Source: Paenibacillus caseinilyticus (GTDB lineage: Bacteria > Bacillota > Bacilli > Paenibacillales > NBRC-103111). From it: 64,000 nucleotides of DNA. The notes beneath the pieces were generated by a model. That model was not told where the DNA came from, searched no databases, and saw only the letters and a program-made list of their open reading frames with translations. The position numbers were made by a program, and so were the translations under genes. Positions 54,853 to 64,000 of this stretch are shown here, in pieces (position 1 is the stretch's first letter; every line of letters begins with the position of its first letter). The stretch is from NCBI RefSeq assembly GCF_027533645.1, contig NZ_JAQAGY010000001.1, positions 496,001 through 560,000 of the forward strand, given 5' to 3'.

Positions 54853-56433
54853 TTATTTCCCGTTCGCCTGGCGCCACTCATCGAGCTGCTTTTGCATTTC
54901 AGCCACAACCTTGTCAACACCAGCTGCCTTCAGCTTGGCAATCAGCTTTGGAACCTCTACATCCGGGTTCAGGGTACCGGAATTAATACCTGGATCGTAC
55001 TGCTTTCGTACATTTTCAATCGATACCAATTCGCTCTTCACCGGCTCGGAGTTGAATACGAAGCCAAGGATCGGAGACGGATCGGCAGATACTTTTTTGT
55101 TGAACTCTGCGTAGTTGTCATATTTCTTCGGATCTTCTCCTACACGGGTGTAGTTCAGCATTTGGTTGCCGATCTGCCACTGCACATCATGATAGAAGCC
55201 TACATTATCCGTCGTTTTTCCTTCTGGAAGCTCCACTTGTCCATCCTTGAGAACATAATGAGTACCTTCGATACCGTAGTTGAAGAGGGACAGCAGCTTC
55301 GCATCCTTGTAGAAGAGGTTGATCAGCATCATGGCACGTTCCGGGTCCTTGGATGTCTTCGAGATCGCCTGCATGGTTCCCGCCAGTTTATTGGATCTGA
55401 GCGGATCCGTATGCAGCGGAATTTGGATAACACCCATGCCTACCTGCTTAGAGCGGGAAGGCATCAGGGACGCATTCTCATTGTCCTTGATAATTTCCAT
55501 GTCAGCCCCAGCGATCGCAAAGGCGGACTTTGTCTTCAGCCTGGCCCATCCGTCGATATTGGTTTGAATCGATGTGGAAGCGTCCTTATTGATGTAGCCC
55601 AGGTTGAACCACTTATGGGTCAGGCGAGCCATCTCCATATACTCATCGGTTTCATACATCGTGACTACTTTGAAGTCTTTCTTGCTGAGCTGAATGCCGA
55701 CCGGCTCAACAGGCATTTCCATTTTGCCGGATTTAAACAGAGTTTCGAGTGGAAGGGGGACGCCAACTATGGGTGTCACACCCGGCTCGTTCTCCTTGAT
55801 CGTCTTGAGCAGCGGCTCGAGATCTTCAAGCTTCTTGCTCTTGGCCAGGGCATTGAGGTCCATGTTATACTTCTCTGCCAGATCCTTGCGTACTACGATT
55901 CCCTGCATGCCGCCGAGCTCCTGATGCGTATGAATGCCGTACAGCTTGCCATTGCGCATGGCACCGCTGTGGAAATCCTTCTCCACCTTCTCAATGTCCT
56001 CGCCATGCTTCTTGAGCAGATCATCCAGCGGAAGCAGCGCTCCTCGGTTCACCTGACTGTCATAGCCGAGCCATGCTGCGGTGAAGAGCGTATCGAACTT
56101 CTCACTGGAGGCGAACATCAGGTTCGTCTTGTCTCCCCAAGCCCCCCAGTCAATCGGATTCAGCTTCACCGTCATATTGAGCTGCGGGTATGCTGCCTTG
56201 AGATGCTGGTTCATGGCTTCCTGCACTTTGGCCAGATCTCTCTGGGTACCATCAGGGTACACCATCACGACTTCATAAGGCTTCAATCCAGAGGAATTCG
56301 CAGTGCCGGACCCATTGTCAGCCGGCTTCGTCCCTCCATCACCGGATCCGCCGCCGGAGCACGCACTGAATATCATTGCGGATGCAACCAAGGTAGAGAG
56401 AAGAACTGTAAGCCCCTTTTTTCTGTTTCTCAT
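54853..56433 (-). CDS. LipO-type sugar-binding lipoprotein of an ABC importer
   Basis: 526 residues, larger than ordinary family 1 binding proteins and typical of the LipO group with a C-terminal DUF3502-like region. Lipoprotein signal ending IFSACSGG. Elements such as YGIHTHQELGGMQGIVVRKD and NQMLNYTRVGEDP fit the group. GGGGAGG lies 8 nt before the ATG. It is the third gene of an operon after two permeases; unlike region 26.9-33 kb, the binding protein comes last. Ligand inferred to be isomalto-oligosaccharides from the flanking GH27-like and GH66 enzymes. Confidence 0.92.
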   Translation of the reverse strand: MRNRKKGLTVLLSTLVASAMIFSACSGGGSGDGGTKPADNGSGTANSSGLKPYEVVMVYPDGTQRDLAKVQEAMNQHLKAAYPQLNMTVKLNPIDWGAWGDKTNLMFASSEKFDTLFTAAWLGYDSQVNRGALLPLDDLLKKHGEDIEKVEKDFHSGAMRNGKLYGIHTHQELGGMQGIVVRKDLAEKYNMDLNALAKSKKLEDLEPLLKTIKENEPGVTPIVGVPLPLETLFKSGKMEMPVEPVGIQLSKKDFKVVTMYETDEYMEMARLTHKWFNLGYINKDASTSIQTNIDGWARLKTKSAFAIAGADMEIIKDNENASLMPSRSKQVGMGVIQIPLHTDPLRSNKLAGTMQAISKTSKDPERAMMLINLFYKDAKLLSLFNYGIEGTHYVLKDGQVELPEGKTTDNVGFYHDVQWQIGNQMLNYTRVGEDPKKYDNYAEFNKKVSADPSPILGFVFNSEPVKSELVSIENVRKQYDPGINSGTLNPDVEVPKLIAKLKAAGVDKVVAEMQKQLDEWRQANGK

Positions 56434-56511
56434 TGCTGAGACCTCCCCTGTTTTTTCAGGTATAATCTGAATGAAAATCATGCTTATATACTAAACCGGA
56501 CGATGCCGGAA

Positions 56512-57384
56512 TTAGCCTTTTACCGCGCCAATCGTAAGTCCCTTGACAAAATATTTTTGCAAGAACGGAAACACCACAATCATCGGACCGATCGCAATGA
56601 TCGCCATCGCCATCCGGATCGATTCCAGCGGAGGCTGGGCCGCAATATCCCCCTGCGCGTGACTCGCTATCCGGGCTAGGAATTGAATGTTGAGCAGCGT
56701 CTTGTTCAGCAGATACTGCATGCTGTACAAATCGGGATTATTAATGAAGACCAGGCTCGTGAACCATTCATTCCAATAAGAGATGGTTACGAACAGGCCG
56801 ATGGTAGCCATAACCGGCAGGGAGAGCGGCAGGATCATGCTGAAATAAGTTCTGAATTCGCCCGCGCCATCGATCTGGGCTGACTCGATCAATGATGGCG
56901 GAATGCTGTTCATGAAGAAGGTGCGCATGATCAGTACGTTGAAGCCGCTTAACAAGCCGGGTAATATCAAGGCCCATAGGGTGTCCTGTACATGCAGCAT
57001 CCGGGTGTATACCAGATACCAGGGAAGCAGTCCCCCGCTGAACAGCATCGTCAGGAATACGTAGAAGGTGATCGCTTTCTTGAGCGGGAAATCTGTTCTC
57101 GAGATGGCGTAGGCCAGCATCGATGTAATGGCCAGGGAGACAACCACTCCTACAACCGTAACGGTGATGGATACGCCGTATGCCTTCAGGATTGGCGTGG
57201 CATCCTGCATCAGATATTGATAGGCGGCAAAATCGAACTTTTGGGGCCAAAAGGAGTAGCCATTGCGCAGCAGTGTAGCTTCCTCAGTCAGCGAAACCAC
57301 AAACACCAACCAAAAAGGAATCAGGCATAAGATACTCGCAGCCATGAGGATGATGTGAATCATTGGATTGGTTCTCTGTGTCAT
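56512..57384 (-). CDS. Carbohydrate ABC transporter permease (CarB/MalG type)
   Basis: 290 residues with six membrane segments. The EAA loop reads SLIESAQIDGAGEFRTYF followed by ILPLSLP; the C terminus KGLTIGAVKG is standard for this group. AGGAG lies 7 nt before the ATG at 57384. The start is 10 nt after the stop of the LplB-type permease. The long region GDIAAQPPLESIRMA before the last segment is characteristic of the CarB-like partner of LplB permeases. Confidence 0.93.
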   Translation of the reverse strand: MTQRTNPMIHIILMAASILCLIPFWLVFVVSLTEEATLLRNGYSFWPQKFDFAAYQYLMQDATPILKAYGVSITVTVVGVVVSLAITSMLAYAISRTDFPLKKAITFYVFLTMLFSGGLLPWYLVYTRMLHVQDTLWALILPGLLSGFNVLIMRTFFMNSIPPSLIESAQIDGAGEFRTYFSMILPLSLPVMATIGLFVTISYWNEWFTSLVFINNPDLYSMQYLLNKTLLNIQFLARIASHAQGDIAAQPPLESIRMAMAIIAIGPMIVVFPFLQKYFVKGLTIGAVKG

Positions 57385-57394
57385 GCTCTCACTC

Positions 57395-58354
57395 CTAGAA
57401 CAGCGCATTTTCTTGGCTGAATTTACGAACCACTGCATTGACCGATACGACAAGAATAAAGCCTACAACCGACTGCAGCAGACCTGCTGCCGATGCCAAC
57501 CCCGTGTCTCCCGTAACCAGCAGCGCATTATACACATAGGTGTCGATAACATCCGTTGTCGGTTTTAGCGCCCCAGCTGCTAACGTTGCCTGATAGAAGA
57601 GCCCAAAGTCTGCATTGAAGATGCGGCCGATAGCTAGCAGTGTCATGATAATGATAACCGGAGAAATCAGCGGCACCGTGATACGCGTCATCTGCTGCCA
57701 TCTGCTGGCTCCGTCAATTCGCGCGGCTTCATAGTATTCGGGATCGATGCCCACGATGGCTGCCAGATAAACGACAGTGAGGTAACCGACGGACTTCCAG
57801 GTGTTCACCAGTGTCAAGATATAAGGCCAATATTCAGGTGCCCCGTACCAGGAGATTCCAACCTTGCCTGAGGGCTCCAGGAAGAATTTATTGACAAATC
57901 CGAGCTCGGGATTGAGGAATCCGAATACTACATAGCCTACGATGACCATCGATACGAAGTAGGGCAGCAGCATGGAGCTTTGGTAGAACTTCGTGAGATA
58001 CTTGTTCTTCACTTCATTCAAGAAAATGGCGAACAGTACCGCCAGCACCGTGTTGATCACGATAAAGGTGAGATTATACAGCACCGTGTTTCGAATAATG
58101 GTGTAGGCATCGCTCGTCGCGAACAGGAATTTAAAGTTATCAAGCCCTACCCAATCGCTCTCCCATATGCCCTTGGTATAGTTTAGATTCTTGAAAGCAA
58201 CAAATATACCAAACATGGGTAAATAATTGTTTACTAACAAGAACAGGATGCCTGGTAAGGCTAATGCTGTCAGTGCCCGATACTTCCAAAGCTTATGAAA
58301 TGAGCTCTTGCGCTGTACTTTTTGCACCGGCTTCACTACTGCAATGTCTGCCAT
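57395..58354 (-). CDS. Carbohydrate ABC transporter permease (LplB type)
   Basis: 319 residues with six membrane segments. EAA loop: EYYEAARIDGASRWQQMTRI followed by TVPLISP. The N-terminal YLPMFGIFVAFKNLNYTKGIW and the terminal VNAVVRKFSQENALF are hallmarks of LplB-like permeases. First gene of the importer operon, downstream of the two-component genes at 58566-61961. The energising ATPase is expected elsewhere. Confidence 0.94.
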   Translation of the reverse strand: MADIAVVKPVQKVQRKSSFHKLWKYRALTALALPGILFLLVNNYLPMFGIFVAFKNLNYTKGIWESDWVGLDNFKFLFATSDAYTIIRNTVLYNLTFIVINTVLAVLFAIFLNEVKNKYLTKFYQSSMLLPYFVSMVIVGYVVFGFLNPELGFVNKFFLEPSGKVGISWYGAPEYWPYILTLVNTWKSVGYLTVVYLAAIVGIDPEYYEAARIDGASRWQQMTRITVPLISPVIIIMTLLAIGRIFNADFGLFYQATLAAGALKPTTDVIDTYVYNALLVTGDTGLASAAGLLQSVVGFILVVSVNAVVRKFSQENALF

Positions 58355-58517
58355 GTTCTCGCCTGCCCTTTCTTGTTCGTCTCTGATACTCTTAGTTTAC
58401 GATAGAACGACATCTGCCACCCACTGTTTTTGTGACCCAAACCTAGTCCTTTTGTGACCTGGGCGGGGTATTCAGGTTGAATTGTGCCTTTGGGAGAAGC
58501 GCCGGGACGGGAACACG

Positions 58518-58546
58518 AAAAAAAGCCACGGCATAGGCTGCCGCAG
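58518..58546 (-). terminator. Terminator of the response regulator gene
   Basis: 8-bp stem CTGCGGCA / TGCCGTGG (two G-T wobbles), 5-nt loop, then CTTTTTTT on the minus strand, 19 nt after the stop. Confidence 0.75.
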
Positions 58547-58565
58547 CACCATTCTATTCAAGAGA

Positions 58566-60191
58566 TCACTGTTTCCGATAATCCTGTGGATTCATTCCGT
58601 ATACTTTCTTGAAGGCTTTGGAAAAATAAGAAAAATTCACATATCCAAGACTTTGCGCCACCGCGCTTACCGTAAGATCCGTATTCTTCAGCAATTCCTT
58701 GGCCCGCTGCATCTTGGAATCAATGAGAAAATCGATGATGTTCTTGCCTGTCTTACGGCGGAAAAGTCTCGATAAATAAGCCGGGTTCAGCTCCACATAA
58801 GCTGCCACATCTTCCCTGGAAATATCCTCTTCCACATGCTCCCGCATATACTGCATGGCCCGCCCGATGACCAGATCATCCTCGATTCGGACGAACACGG
58901 CATCCATAACAGCACCTGTCAGCTGAATGGCCCAGTTCTGCAGTTGGGCAAGACTGCGGATCTTCGCTGAGGTCCACAGGGAAAAGTTCGGAATCTGGTT
59001 CGCCGTCAGCCCCTTAACCTGCATGAAATGATAAATAATCTGCAGGATGTCATGGTAACAGCTCTCGATAAGTACGGCATCCACCTGTTGCGATGCTTCA
59101 AGCCGGCGGACCGTCTGCCGGATCACCTCTGTCAGCTTCTCCCGATTCCCGTTCATCAGATACTCACTCCAACCGGAGATTTTGAGTCCCGCCGTTGCCT
59201 CTGGGGAGCTCACTTCCTCCGACGCTTCCGCGGCTTGGCCTCGATGTCCGGGCAGCAAAACCGTCGTCTGGGAGGAGGTCACATTAGCCCGTTCCATACC
59301 CTGCAGCTCTTCACACTGAGCATTCAGCTCCTCAAAAGAAGCATATTGACCGATATAGCACGATAACCGGCAGAAGAAATACTGGGCCGAAGCCTGAATA
59401 AACCTTTCTGCTGCGGCCCTCCATTCTGCCGGGTCATAAGGCGGTATAACGGAGGGCACCGCAGCGTAGACCATCACGAAGAGCAGACCGTTTTTGTCCA
59501 GAATCACATGACCGCGCCTTCCTTCAAGGAACAGCTCCTCCGCAGCCTTCTTCACTGCGTACTCCATAATCTCCTTGTCCCTCTCACCCAAGGCACGCAG
59601 CCACTCTTCAACGGAGATGAGAATCGGCATAACTTTGTGCTCAACCGACAGCGGAAGCTGCGCGTCCTCCAGGGCCCGTGCCAAGAAATCTCCGAAGGTC
59701 AGGATCCGCCGGGATAGAAAGTCTCCCCAGAAGCGTTCTGCCAGAATCGGCTGCTGCTTATCCCACAACGATTTGTATTTGCTATACATGTCATTGTAGT
59801 GCTTCTGCTCTGCCTTATCCTCGACCGCACGCAGCATCGTTTCTACAATCGAGAACAGCTCTTTCTCATCCACGGGCTTCAACAGATAATCGAAGCTGCC
59901 GAGCTGCACCGCCTGCTTGGCAAAGGCAAACTCCGAATGGCAGGTGAGAAAGACGGATTCCGTATGGGGCGAATTCGCCTTAACCCAAGCCACCAGCTCC
60001 AGTCCGTTTTCATCAGGCATTTCGATATCGCAGATCATCACATCGATCCGGGAAGAGAGCAGGATGGCCCTCGCCTCCCGCGCATGGTATGCAACATATA
60101 CCTGCTCAATGCCCAAGTTTCCCCAGTCCCCGCAGCGGCTAATACCGTCGGCAGCGAATTTTTCATCATCCACAATCAATAGCGAGTACAT
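58566..60191 (-). CDS. Response regulator with AraC-type output domain (YesN-like)
   Basis: 541 residues. Receiver domain with phospho-acceptor aspartate in VMICDIEMPDENG (~residue 55); long middle region; C-terminal AraC DNA-binding domain with ISREDVAAYVELNPAYLSRLF and VSAVAQSLGYVNFSYFSKAF. AAGGG lies 9 nt before the ATG, and the start is 6 nt after the kinase stop, so the pair is translationally coupled. Likely activates the importer operon downstream and perhaps the flanking glycosidases. Confidence 0.95.
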   Translation of the reverse strand: MYSLLIVDDEKFAADGISRCGDWGNLGIEQVYVAYHAREARAILLSSRIDVMICDIEMPDENGLELVAWVKANSPHTESVFLTCHSEFAFAKQAVQLGSFDYLLKPVDEKELFSIVETMLRAVEDKAEQKHYNDMYSKYKSLWDKQQPILAERFWGDFLSRRILTFGDFLARALEDAQLPLSVEHKVMPILISVEEWLRALGERDKEIMEYAVKKAAEELFLEGRRGHVILDKNGLLFVMVYAAVPSVIPPYDPAEWRAAAERFIQASAQYFFCRLSCYIGQYASFEELNAQCEELQGMERANVTSSQTTVLLPGHRGQAAEASEEVSSPEATAGLKISGWSEYLMNGNREKLTEVIRQTVRRLEASQQVDAVLIESCYHDILQIIYHFMQVKGLTANQIPNFSLWTSAKIRSLAQLQNWAIQLTGAVMDAVFVRIEDDLVIGRAMQYMREHVEEDISREDVAAYVELNPAYLSRLFRRKTGKNIIDFLIDSKMQRAKELLKNTDLTVSAVAQSLGYVNFSYFSKAFKKVYGMNPQDYRKQ

Positions 60192-60197
60192 GCCCCA

Positions 60198-61961
60198 TCA
60201 CCCTTTCCCTTCCATATGAACTGGCATCGTGATTTCCACCCGGGCTCCATGAGGCTCCACATTCTCGAACAGGATACCGGAGTGTGCGGAGCCGTAGCGC
60301 ATCCGCAGTCTGCTCTTGACATTCCAAATCCCAATATGGCGGTCTTCCTGCTCCGGAGCATAATCATCCGACTGCAGGCTCTCCAGCTGTTCCGCCTGAA
60401 AGCCCCGGCCATTATCCTTAACTTCTACGCACAGCTGCGCTCCTCCCTGACCCTCGTTCCGCCACACGCGGACCTGCAGCTGAAACGGTTCATTCTCCTG
60501 CACGCTGTAGCCGTGAATCATCGCATTTTCAACCAGGGGCTGTATCATTAGTGACGGGATCGGTATATCTTTCTGCTCCTCCGGCAGATGGATCTCAAAC
60601 TCGAAGGTATCCTGAAATCTCATTTTCTGGATCTCGAGGTAATTGCGGATATGAGACAGCTCATGGCCGATCGTAATGGTGTCGCTGTGCGCGGTCATGG
60701 AGAAACGGAAATACTGCACGAGATGACGGACGGTCTTCTTAACAAGATCATTATGCTTCATATCGGCCAATTGGAAAATAACATTCATGGTATTGAGAAA
60801 AAAATGCGGATTGATCTGGGACTGCAAATGCTTGAGTTCGGCCCGCTGGGCCCGAAGCCGCTCTTCATACACATCGATCTTCAGATGGGTAATCTCTTCC
60901 ACCATGCTGTTAAAGCTCTGGTGAATGATGGAGAAGTCAGCCGACTTGGTGTCTGGCAGCCGGGAGCTCATGTCGCCTTGTTTGATTCGGCGGATGACGC
61001 TGAGAAGCTGCTGTATGGGCAGCAGAAGCAGCCTGCGGATCAGCAGCATGCAGAGCAAGAGCAGGAACACCACCACGATCGGCAGGAAATTGACTGCGGT
61101 CCGGAAATACTGCAGTCCGCGCAGCAGTTCATATTCAGGCAGGACAACGGCCAGACTGAGCTCTGACGTTTGGGAATGCCGGTTAATGACGAGCAGTTTT
61201 TCCTCCCCAGATGAAACCGTGAACGGCTTGCTCTCCAGCAGTCCTTCACTCGGCAGCTCATGTACGAGCCTATTCCCATCATCTGTACCCGACAGCACCC
61301 GCCCTTCCCGGGATAAAAATAACACCTCTCCACTCTCCCCGAGGTTCATGCTCTGCAGAGGTCTTTTCAGCGAATCCACATGAATCAGCGCACCTAGGTA
61401 CAGCTTGTTCTCCCTCTCGTCTCCGCTCAAGCGCAGCAGGTAAGGCTGCCCGTCGATATCGATCAGCTTCCAATGATAGAGATAATCTTTCAGCAGGCTC
61501 TCCCGCTTCAGCAGGTGCGGCAGGTCCGTAGAGACCCTTTCCTTGTAGAGAGCCGAGACATTCTGAATTTCTGTGGTTATGAACAAATCGTCCTGAACCG
61601 AGTAGACGAAGAACATATCGACACTGCGGAAATACGCTTGGTAGGCGCGGTTGAGATCCATGAGACCGATCTGGGTGAAGTAAAACTCGGAGTCCGACAA
61701 GCTTCCCCTACCCAGCTTGAGGAAATTCTCATTGCGTGTCGTAATGTAATACATGTTGGTTCCCGTATCTTCGAGACTCTTATCCAGCATCTGAATATTC
61801 GTATCCACCAGATTCTGATAGGAGGCGGAGACCTGCGAGAGGACAATATTTTTGGCATAATTGCTTACGCCGATCAAGGCCAACAGCAGGGGGACGCTGA
61901 CAGCGGCAAAGATCATAATCAATCGGAACCCCAGCGACTGGGCATGCTTCATGTATTTCAT
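60198..61961 (-). CDS. Sensor histidine kinase, YesM-type
   Basis: 587 residues. Membrane segments near residues 12-35 and 285-310, extracellular sensor between, then HAMP. Phospho-accepting histidine in QINPHFFLNTMNVIFQ; ATPase motifs PLVENAMIHG and DNGRGF. The ATG at 61961 is close (3 nt) to GGAGG; an ATG three codons later has 12-nt spacing and may be used. It is the first gene of the two-component/importer block and is preceded by a short gap to the GH66 gene. Confidence 0.94.
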   Translation of the reverse strand: MKYMKHAQSLGFRLIMIFAAVSVPLLLALIGVSNYAKNIVLSQVSASYQNLVDTNIQMLDKSLEDTGTNMYYITTRNENFLKLGRGSLSDSEFYFTQIGLMDLNRAYQAYFRSVDMFFVYSVQDDLFITTEIQNVSALYKERVSTDLPHLLKRESLLKDYLYHWKLIDIDGQPYLLRLSGDERENKLYLGALIHVDSLKRPLQSMNLGESGEVLFLSREGRVLSGTDDGNRLVHELPSEGLLESKPFTVSSGEEKLLVINRHSQTSELSLAVVLPEYELLRGLQYFRTAVNFLPIVVVFLLLLCMLLIRRLLLLPIQQLLSVIRRIKQGDMSSRLPDTKSADFSIIHQSFNSMVEEITHLKIDVYEERLRAQRAELKHLQSQINPHFFLNTMNVIFQLADMKHNDLVKKTVRHLVQYFRFSMTAHSDTITIGHELSHIRNYLEIQKMRFQDTFEFEIHLPEEQKDIPIPSLMIQPLVENAMIHGYSVQENEPFQLQVRVWRNEGQGGAQLCVEVKDNGRGFQAEQLESLQSDDYAPEQEDRHIGIWNVKSRLRMRYGSAHSGILFENVEPHGARVEITMPVHMEGKG

Positions 61962-62082
61962 CGACCTCCATATCTTGGCTGCCTGTACCCCGATACACCA
62001 TGATAAGTTTATCATACAATACTCACTTCGCCATTAGAAGCGGACAGACATGTCCTTCATTTGGAAGCCGGCATAACAAAGA

Positions 62083-62107
62083 GGACGAACGGTCGAAACC
62101 GTCGTCC
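62083..62107 (-). terminator. Terminator of the GH66 gene
   Basis: Stem GGACGACGGT / ACCGTTCGTCC (one bulge) closed by a TTCG tetraloop, 23 nt after the stop; tail TCTTTGTT on the minus strand. Confidence 0.8.
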
Positions 62108-62130
62108 CCAAGCAGCGCAGGCAAACCAAT

Positions 62131-64000
62131 TTATTTTTTAACGATCTCCACACTATCAATCTGCAGGTTCGTATTGCCTGGAGCCGCTTGATAGAAGGCA
62201 ATGTTCAGCGTTCCATTGGTGACGTTCGCCGTGCCGCTGATCTTGACGTAGCTGTCACCATGAGGAACATTGGCATACACTGCGTTTCCGCCGAAGCCCG
62301 TAAGCTCCAACCGGCTGAGTGAAGGTGTTCCTGTGTTCTGCTTGACCATAGCCGTTACCGTATACGTGCCGTTCGCAAGACCAGTCAGGCTCTGGTCAAT
62401 CTTCTGCTGATAACTGCTGTTCCCCCAGAAGTAAGCTTTGAAGCTGCCGCTGTTCGCATCGGCCCCATCTACTCCGGCACTCGTGCCTGTTACTCTCCAG
62501 CCATTCAGATTGCCGCTTTCAAATCCGCCATTGGTTAAGGCAACAGGCGTAGTGCCAACGCCTGAGTCCCCACCGGTATCTCCGCCGCCGGTATCTCCGC
62601 CTGCGGTACCTCCTGCAACCAGTTCAATGCTGTCGATCTGCAGGTTTGTATTGCCCGGAGCTTGCTGATAGAAACTGATCGTCAGCGTTCCATTGGTAAC
62701 CGCTGCCGTACCGCTGATTTTGGCGTACCCATCGCCATGCGGGATCGCCTTCGTAACGGTAGTTCCGCCGAAGCCGGACAGCTCCAATCTGGAGACCGTT
62801 GGTGTACCATTGCTCTGCTTCACCATCGCGTTAACCGTATACGTCTTGTTCTCCAGCTTGGTGACCGTCTGGGACAGCTTGCCTGTATAGGCATCCGGGC
62901 TCCACATCCAGAACTTGCTGCCGCTTAATGCATCATTGGTGTCTACACCGTGGCTGCCTGTACCTGTGAAAGTCCAACCGGTTTCTCCGGATTCGAATCC
63001 GCCGTTAACCAGTGTACCTGTTGGTGTAGGGACTTGTCCTCCGTCATCATCATTGGGAGTAACATCCGGACTCATGTAGATCATGTTCCAGTACTCCAGG
63101 GAAGGAACGGTGAATTTGATGAAATTCCCGTTGCCGTCGCTGCCTTTGGTGAACGGCAGCTTCTGCGAGCGATTGTCTCTCGCGTCCGGGGAAGCTACCC
63201 AGAGGGAGTTGACCTCATTGCTCGGGTAGTATTTCACTTCGTAGTTGGAGATGGTCGTCGGTTTTTCTTTTTGACCGTCATTGGCTCTCCAATCATTGCG
63301 GCTAACGCCCAGCAGGTTGATCATTTGAATGATTTCATACTTGCTGTCCTTCTTGCCATAGGCCCAGATCTTGTTCGTATCGCCATTTGGACTGCTCGCA
63401 TATCCTGGCGTTTCGATGCGGTTTGAGGTTTCTGTCTGACCGTCACGCAGCAGGTTTTCGTAAGCTACGATAAAGTCATACAGCTTGGACTCGCGGTACT
63501 GGAGGTCTGCCGACATCACCAGATTCTGTGCCGGGAAGTACTCGTTGCTGAGCATGTTGCCGTTATCGCCGAGCTCCAGACGGGAACCGCCCGCTGCATA
63601 TACGGCAGCATCCGTCAGCAGGACTGCAGAGGTATTGAACTCACGCCCCGGATTCGCTTTGCCATAGTCATAGCTCATATATGCCGGTACGACGAGCGAT
63701 TTGCCTCCGCTTTCTCTTCTGGACTGCTCCACTTCTTTTCTCAGAGAAGCGTAAGTGTCATAGAGCTGACCCTCGCTGTCTCTGTCCCATGGCCACATTT
63801 CCGAATAGATGACATCTACGTTCGCTTTGTTAACGTTCTCTATTCCTTGTGCGCCAACTGGATTGAATGACAGGTATTTGCTGCCTATCGAGGCTTTGGC
63901 TGCATTCAGGAACTCCGTATACGTATCCTTGACGTACAGCGTCTGACCATCTGAGGTTTTCATCTTGCCCCACTCGCCTACGGTATCTCCGTGCCAACCA
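62131..64000 (-). CDS. GH66 dextranase/cycloisomaltooligosaccharide glucanotransferase-type enzyme (5' end beyond window)
   Basis: The 5' end is beyond the right edge; about 622 residues are present. At the edge the frame reads GWHGDTVGEWGKM, which fits the GH66 nucleophile segment. VDVIYSEMWPWD about 60 residues later probably holds the acid/base glutamate, and GGSRLELGDNGNMLSNEYFP followed by VAYENLLRDG is a further GH66 hallmark. The enzyme cuts or cyclises alpha-1,6-glucan outside the cell. Two tandem carbohydrate-binding-like modules end the protein (from VNGGFESGETGW and TNGGFESGNLNGW), joined by a Gly/Asp/Thr linker. It lies upstream of the sensor kinase in the same direction with its own terminator. 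Hydrolase versus glucanotransferase cannot be decided here. Confidence 0.88.
   Translation of the reverse strand, partial: GWHGDTVGEWGKMKTSDGQTLYVKDTYTEFLNAAKASIGSKYLSFNPVGAQGIENVNKANVDVIYSEMWPWDRDSEGQLYDTYASLRKEVEQSRRESGGKSLVVPAYMSYDYGKANPGREFNTSAVLLTDAAVYAAGGSRLELGDNGNMLSNEYFPAQNLVMSADLQYRESKLYDFIVAYENLLRDGQTETSNRIETPGYASSPNGDTNKIWAYGKKDSKYEIIQMINLLGVSRNDWRANDGQKEKPTTISNYEVKYYPSNEVNSLWVASPDARDNRSQKLPFTKGSDGNGNFIKFTVPSLEYWNMIYMSPDVTPNDDDGGQVPTPTGTLVNGGFESGETGWTFTGTGSHGVDTNDALSGSKFWMWSPDAYTGKLSQTVTKLENKTYTVNAMVKQSNGTPTVSRLELSGFGGTTVTKAIPHGDGYAKISGTAAVTNGTLTISFYQQAPGNTNLQIDSIELVAGGTAGGDTGGGDTGGDSGVGTTPVALTNGGFESGNLNGWRVTGTSAGVDGADANSGSFKAYFWGNSSYQQKIDQSLTGLANGTYTVTAMVKQNTGTPSLSRLELTGFGGNAVYANVPHGDSYVKISGTANVTNGTLNIAFYQAAPGNTNLQIDSVEIVKK
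62137..63022 (-). repeat. Tandem duplicated module (~410 bp each) at the end of the GH66 gene
   Basis: Copies at about 62137-62547 and 62622-63022, separated by a linker of ~75 bp. Both the DNA and the encoded modules are similar (NTNLQIDS, NGTL-I-FYQ-APG, FGG). A more distant copy ends the GH27-like gene (52260-52690). Confidence 0.8.

Noticed and set aside
54892-56439. 515-codon plus-strand open frame
   Set aside because: Antisense shadow of the LipO-type binding-protein gene; no ribosome site or motif.

Overview
The window reads as a chromosomal segment of a Gram-positive, spore-former-lineage soil bacterium of the Paenibacillus type. The inference rests on gene families: lipopeptide NRPS genes, two YesM/YesN-style two-component systems each beside a CUT1 sugar importer, a GH78 rhamnosidase, a GH66 dextranase-family enzyme, an AA10 LPMO, an SLH-anchored surface protein, strong AGGAGG ribosome sites, and frequent GTG/TTG starts. 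No rRNA, tRNA, CRISPR array or intact insertion sequence was seen. Almost everything lies on the minus strand.

Layout. (1) 1-11.3 kb: a lipopeptide-type gene cluster read right to left: a FenF-like malonyl-CoA acyltransferase with a CTG start, a SyrD/PvdE-type ABC exporter and an NRPS that begins with an acyl-AMP ligase. The NRPS runs off the left edge, and the pocket residues suggest fatty acyl - Ile-like - Ser. (2) 11.6-15.7 kb: pyruvate phosphate dikinase, then a TetR regulator with a DUF3995 membrane protein. (3) 15.8-18.9 kb: an oxidoreductase/isomerase pair divergent from an AraC-type regulator that looks broken twice. (4) 19-24.5 kb: a tandem repeat, a polytopic membrane protein, a PHP phosphatase/DeoR operon divergent from a metallophosphoesterase, and a secreted stalk-domain protein. 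(5) 24.6-26.4 kb: a small operon with a radical SAM protein, a 2OG-Fe(II) oxygenase and the remnant of an O6-alkylguanine methyltransferase. (6) 26.9-36.5 kb: a rhamnoside-utilisation locus (sensor kinase, regulator, binding protein, two permeases, GH78). (7) 36.8-40.7 kb: a VOC protein, an ArsR-MFS pair, and a TetR-DUF4180-SUMF1 operon behind a clear palindromic operator. (8) 40.9-46.7 kb: a very long repeat-rich SLH surface protein split by one frameshift, and an LPMO. (9) 47-48.6 kb: a paralogue of the membrane protein at 19.7 kb followed by a DoxX-like gene. (10) 48.7-52 kb: a sugar-binding lipoprotein coupled to a chemoreceptor with no transporter. (11) 52.3-64 kb: a likely dextran/isomaltooligosaccharide locus (GH27-like enzyme, CUT1 importer, two-component system, GH66 enzyme cut by the right edge).

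How the parts work together. Regions 6 and 11 are two copies of the same logic: an extracytoplasmic sensor kinase and an AraC-type response regulator sense an oligosaccharide and switch on an importer and glycosidases. The LPMO, the SLH protein and the lipoprotein-chemoreceptor pair fit a lifestyle of finding, binding and cutting polysaccharides. Function assignments come from motif reading by eye; no database search was run.
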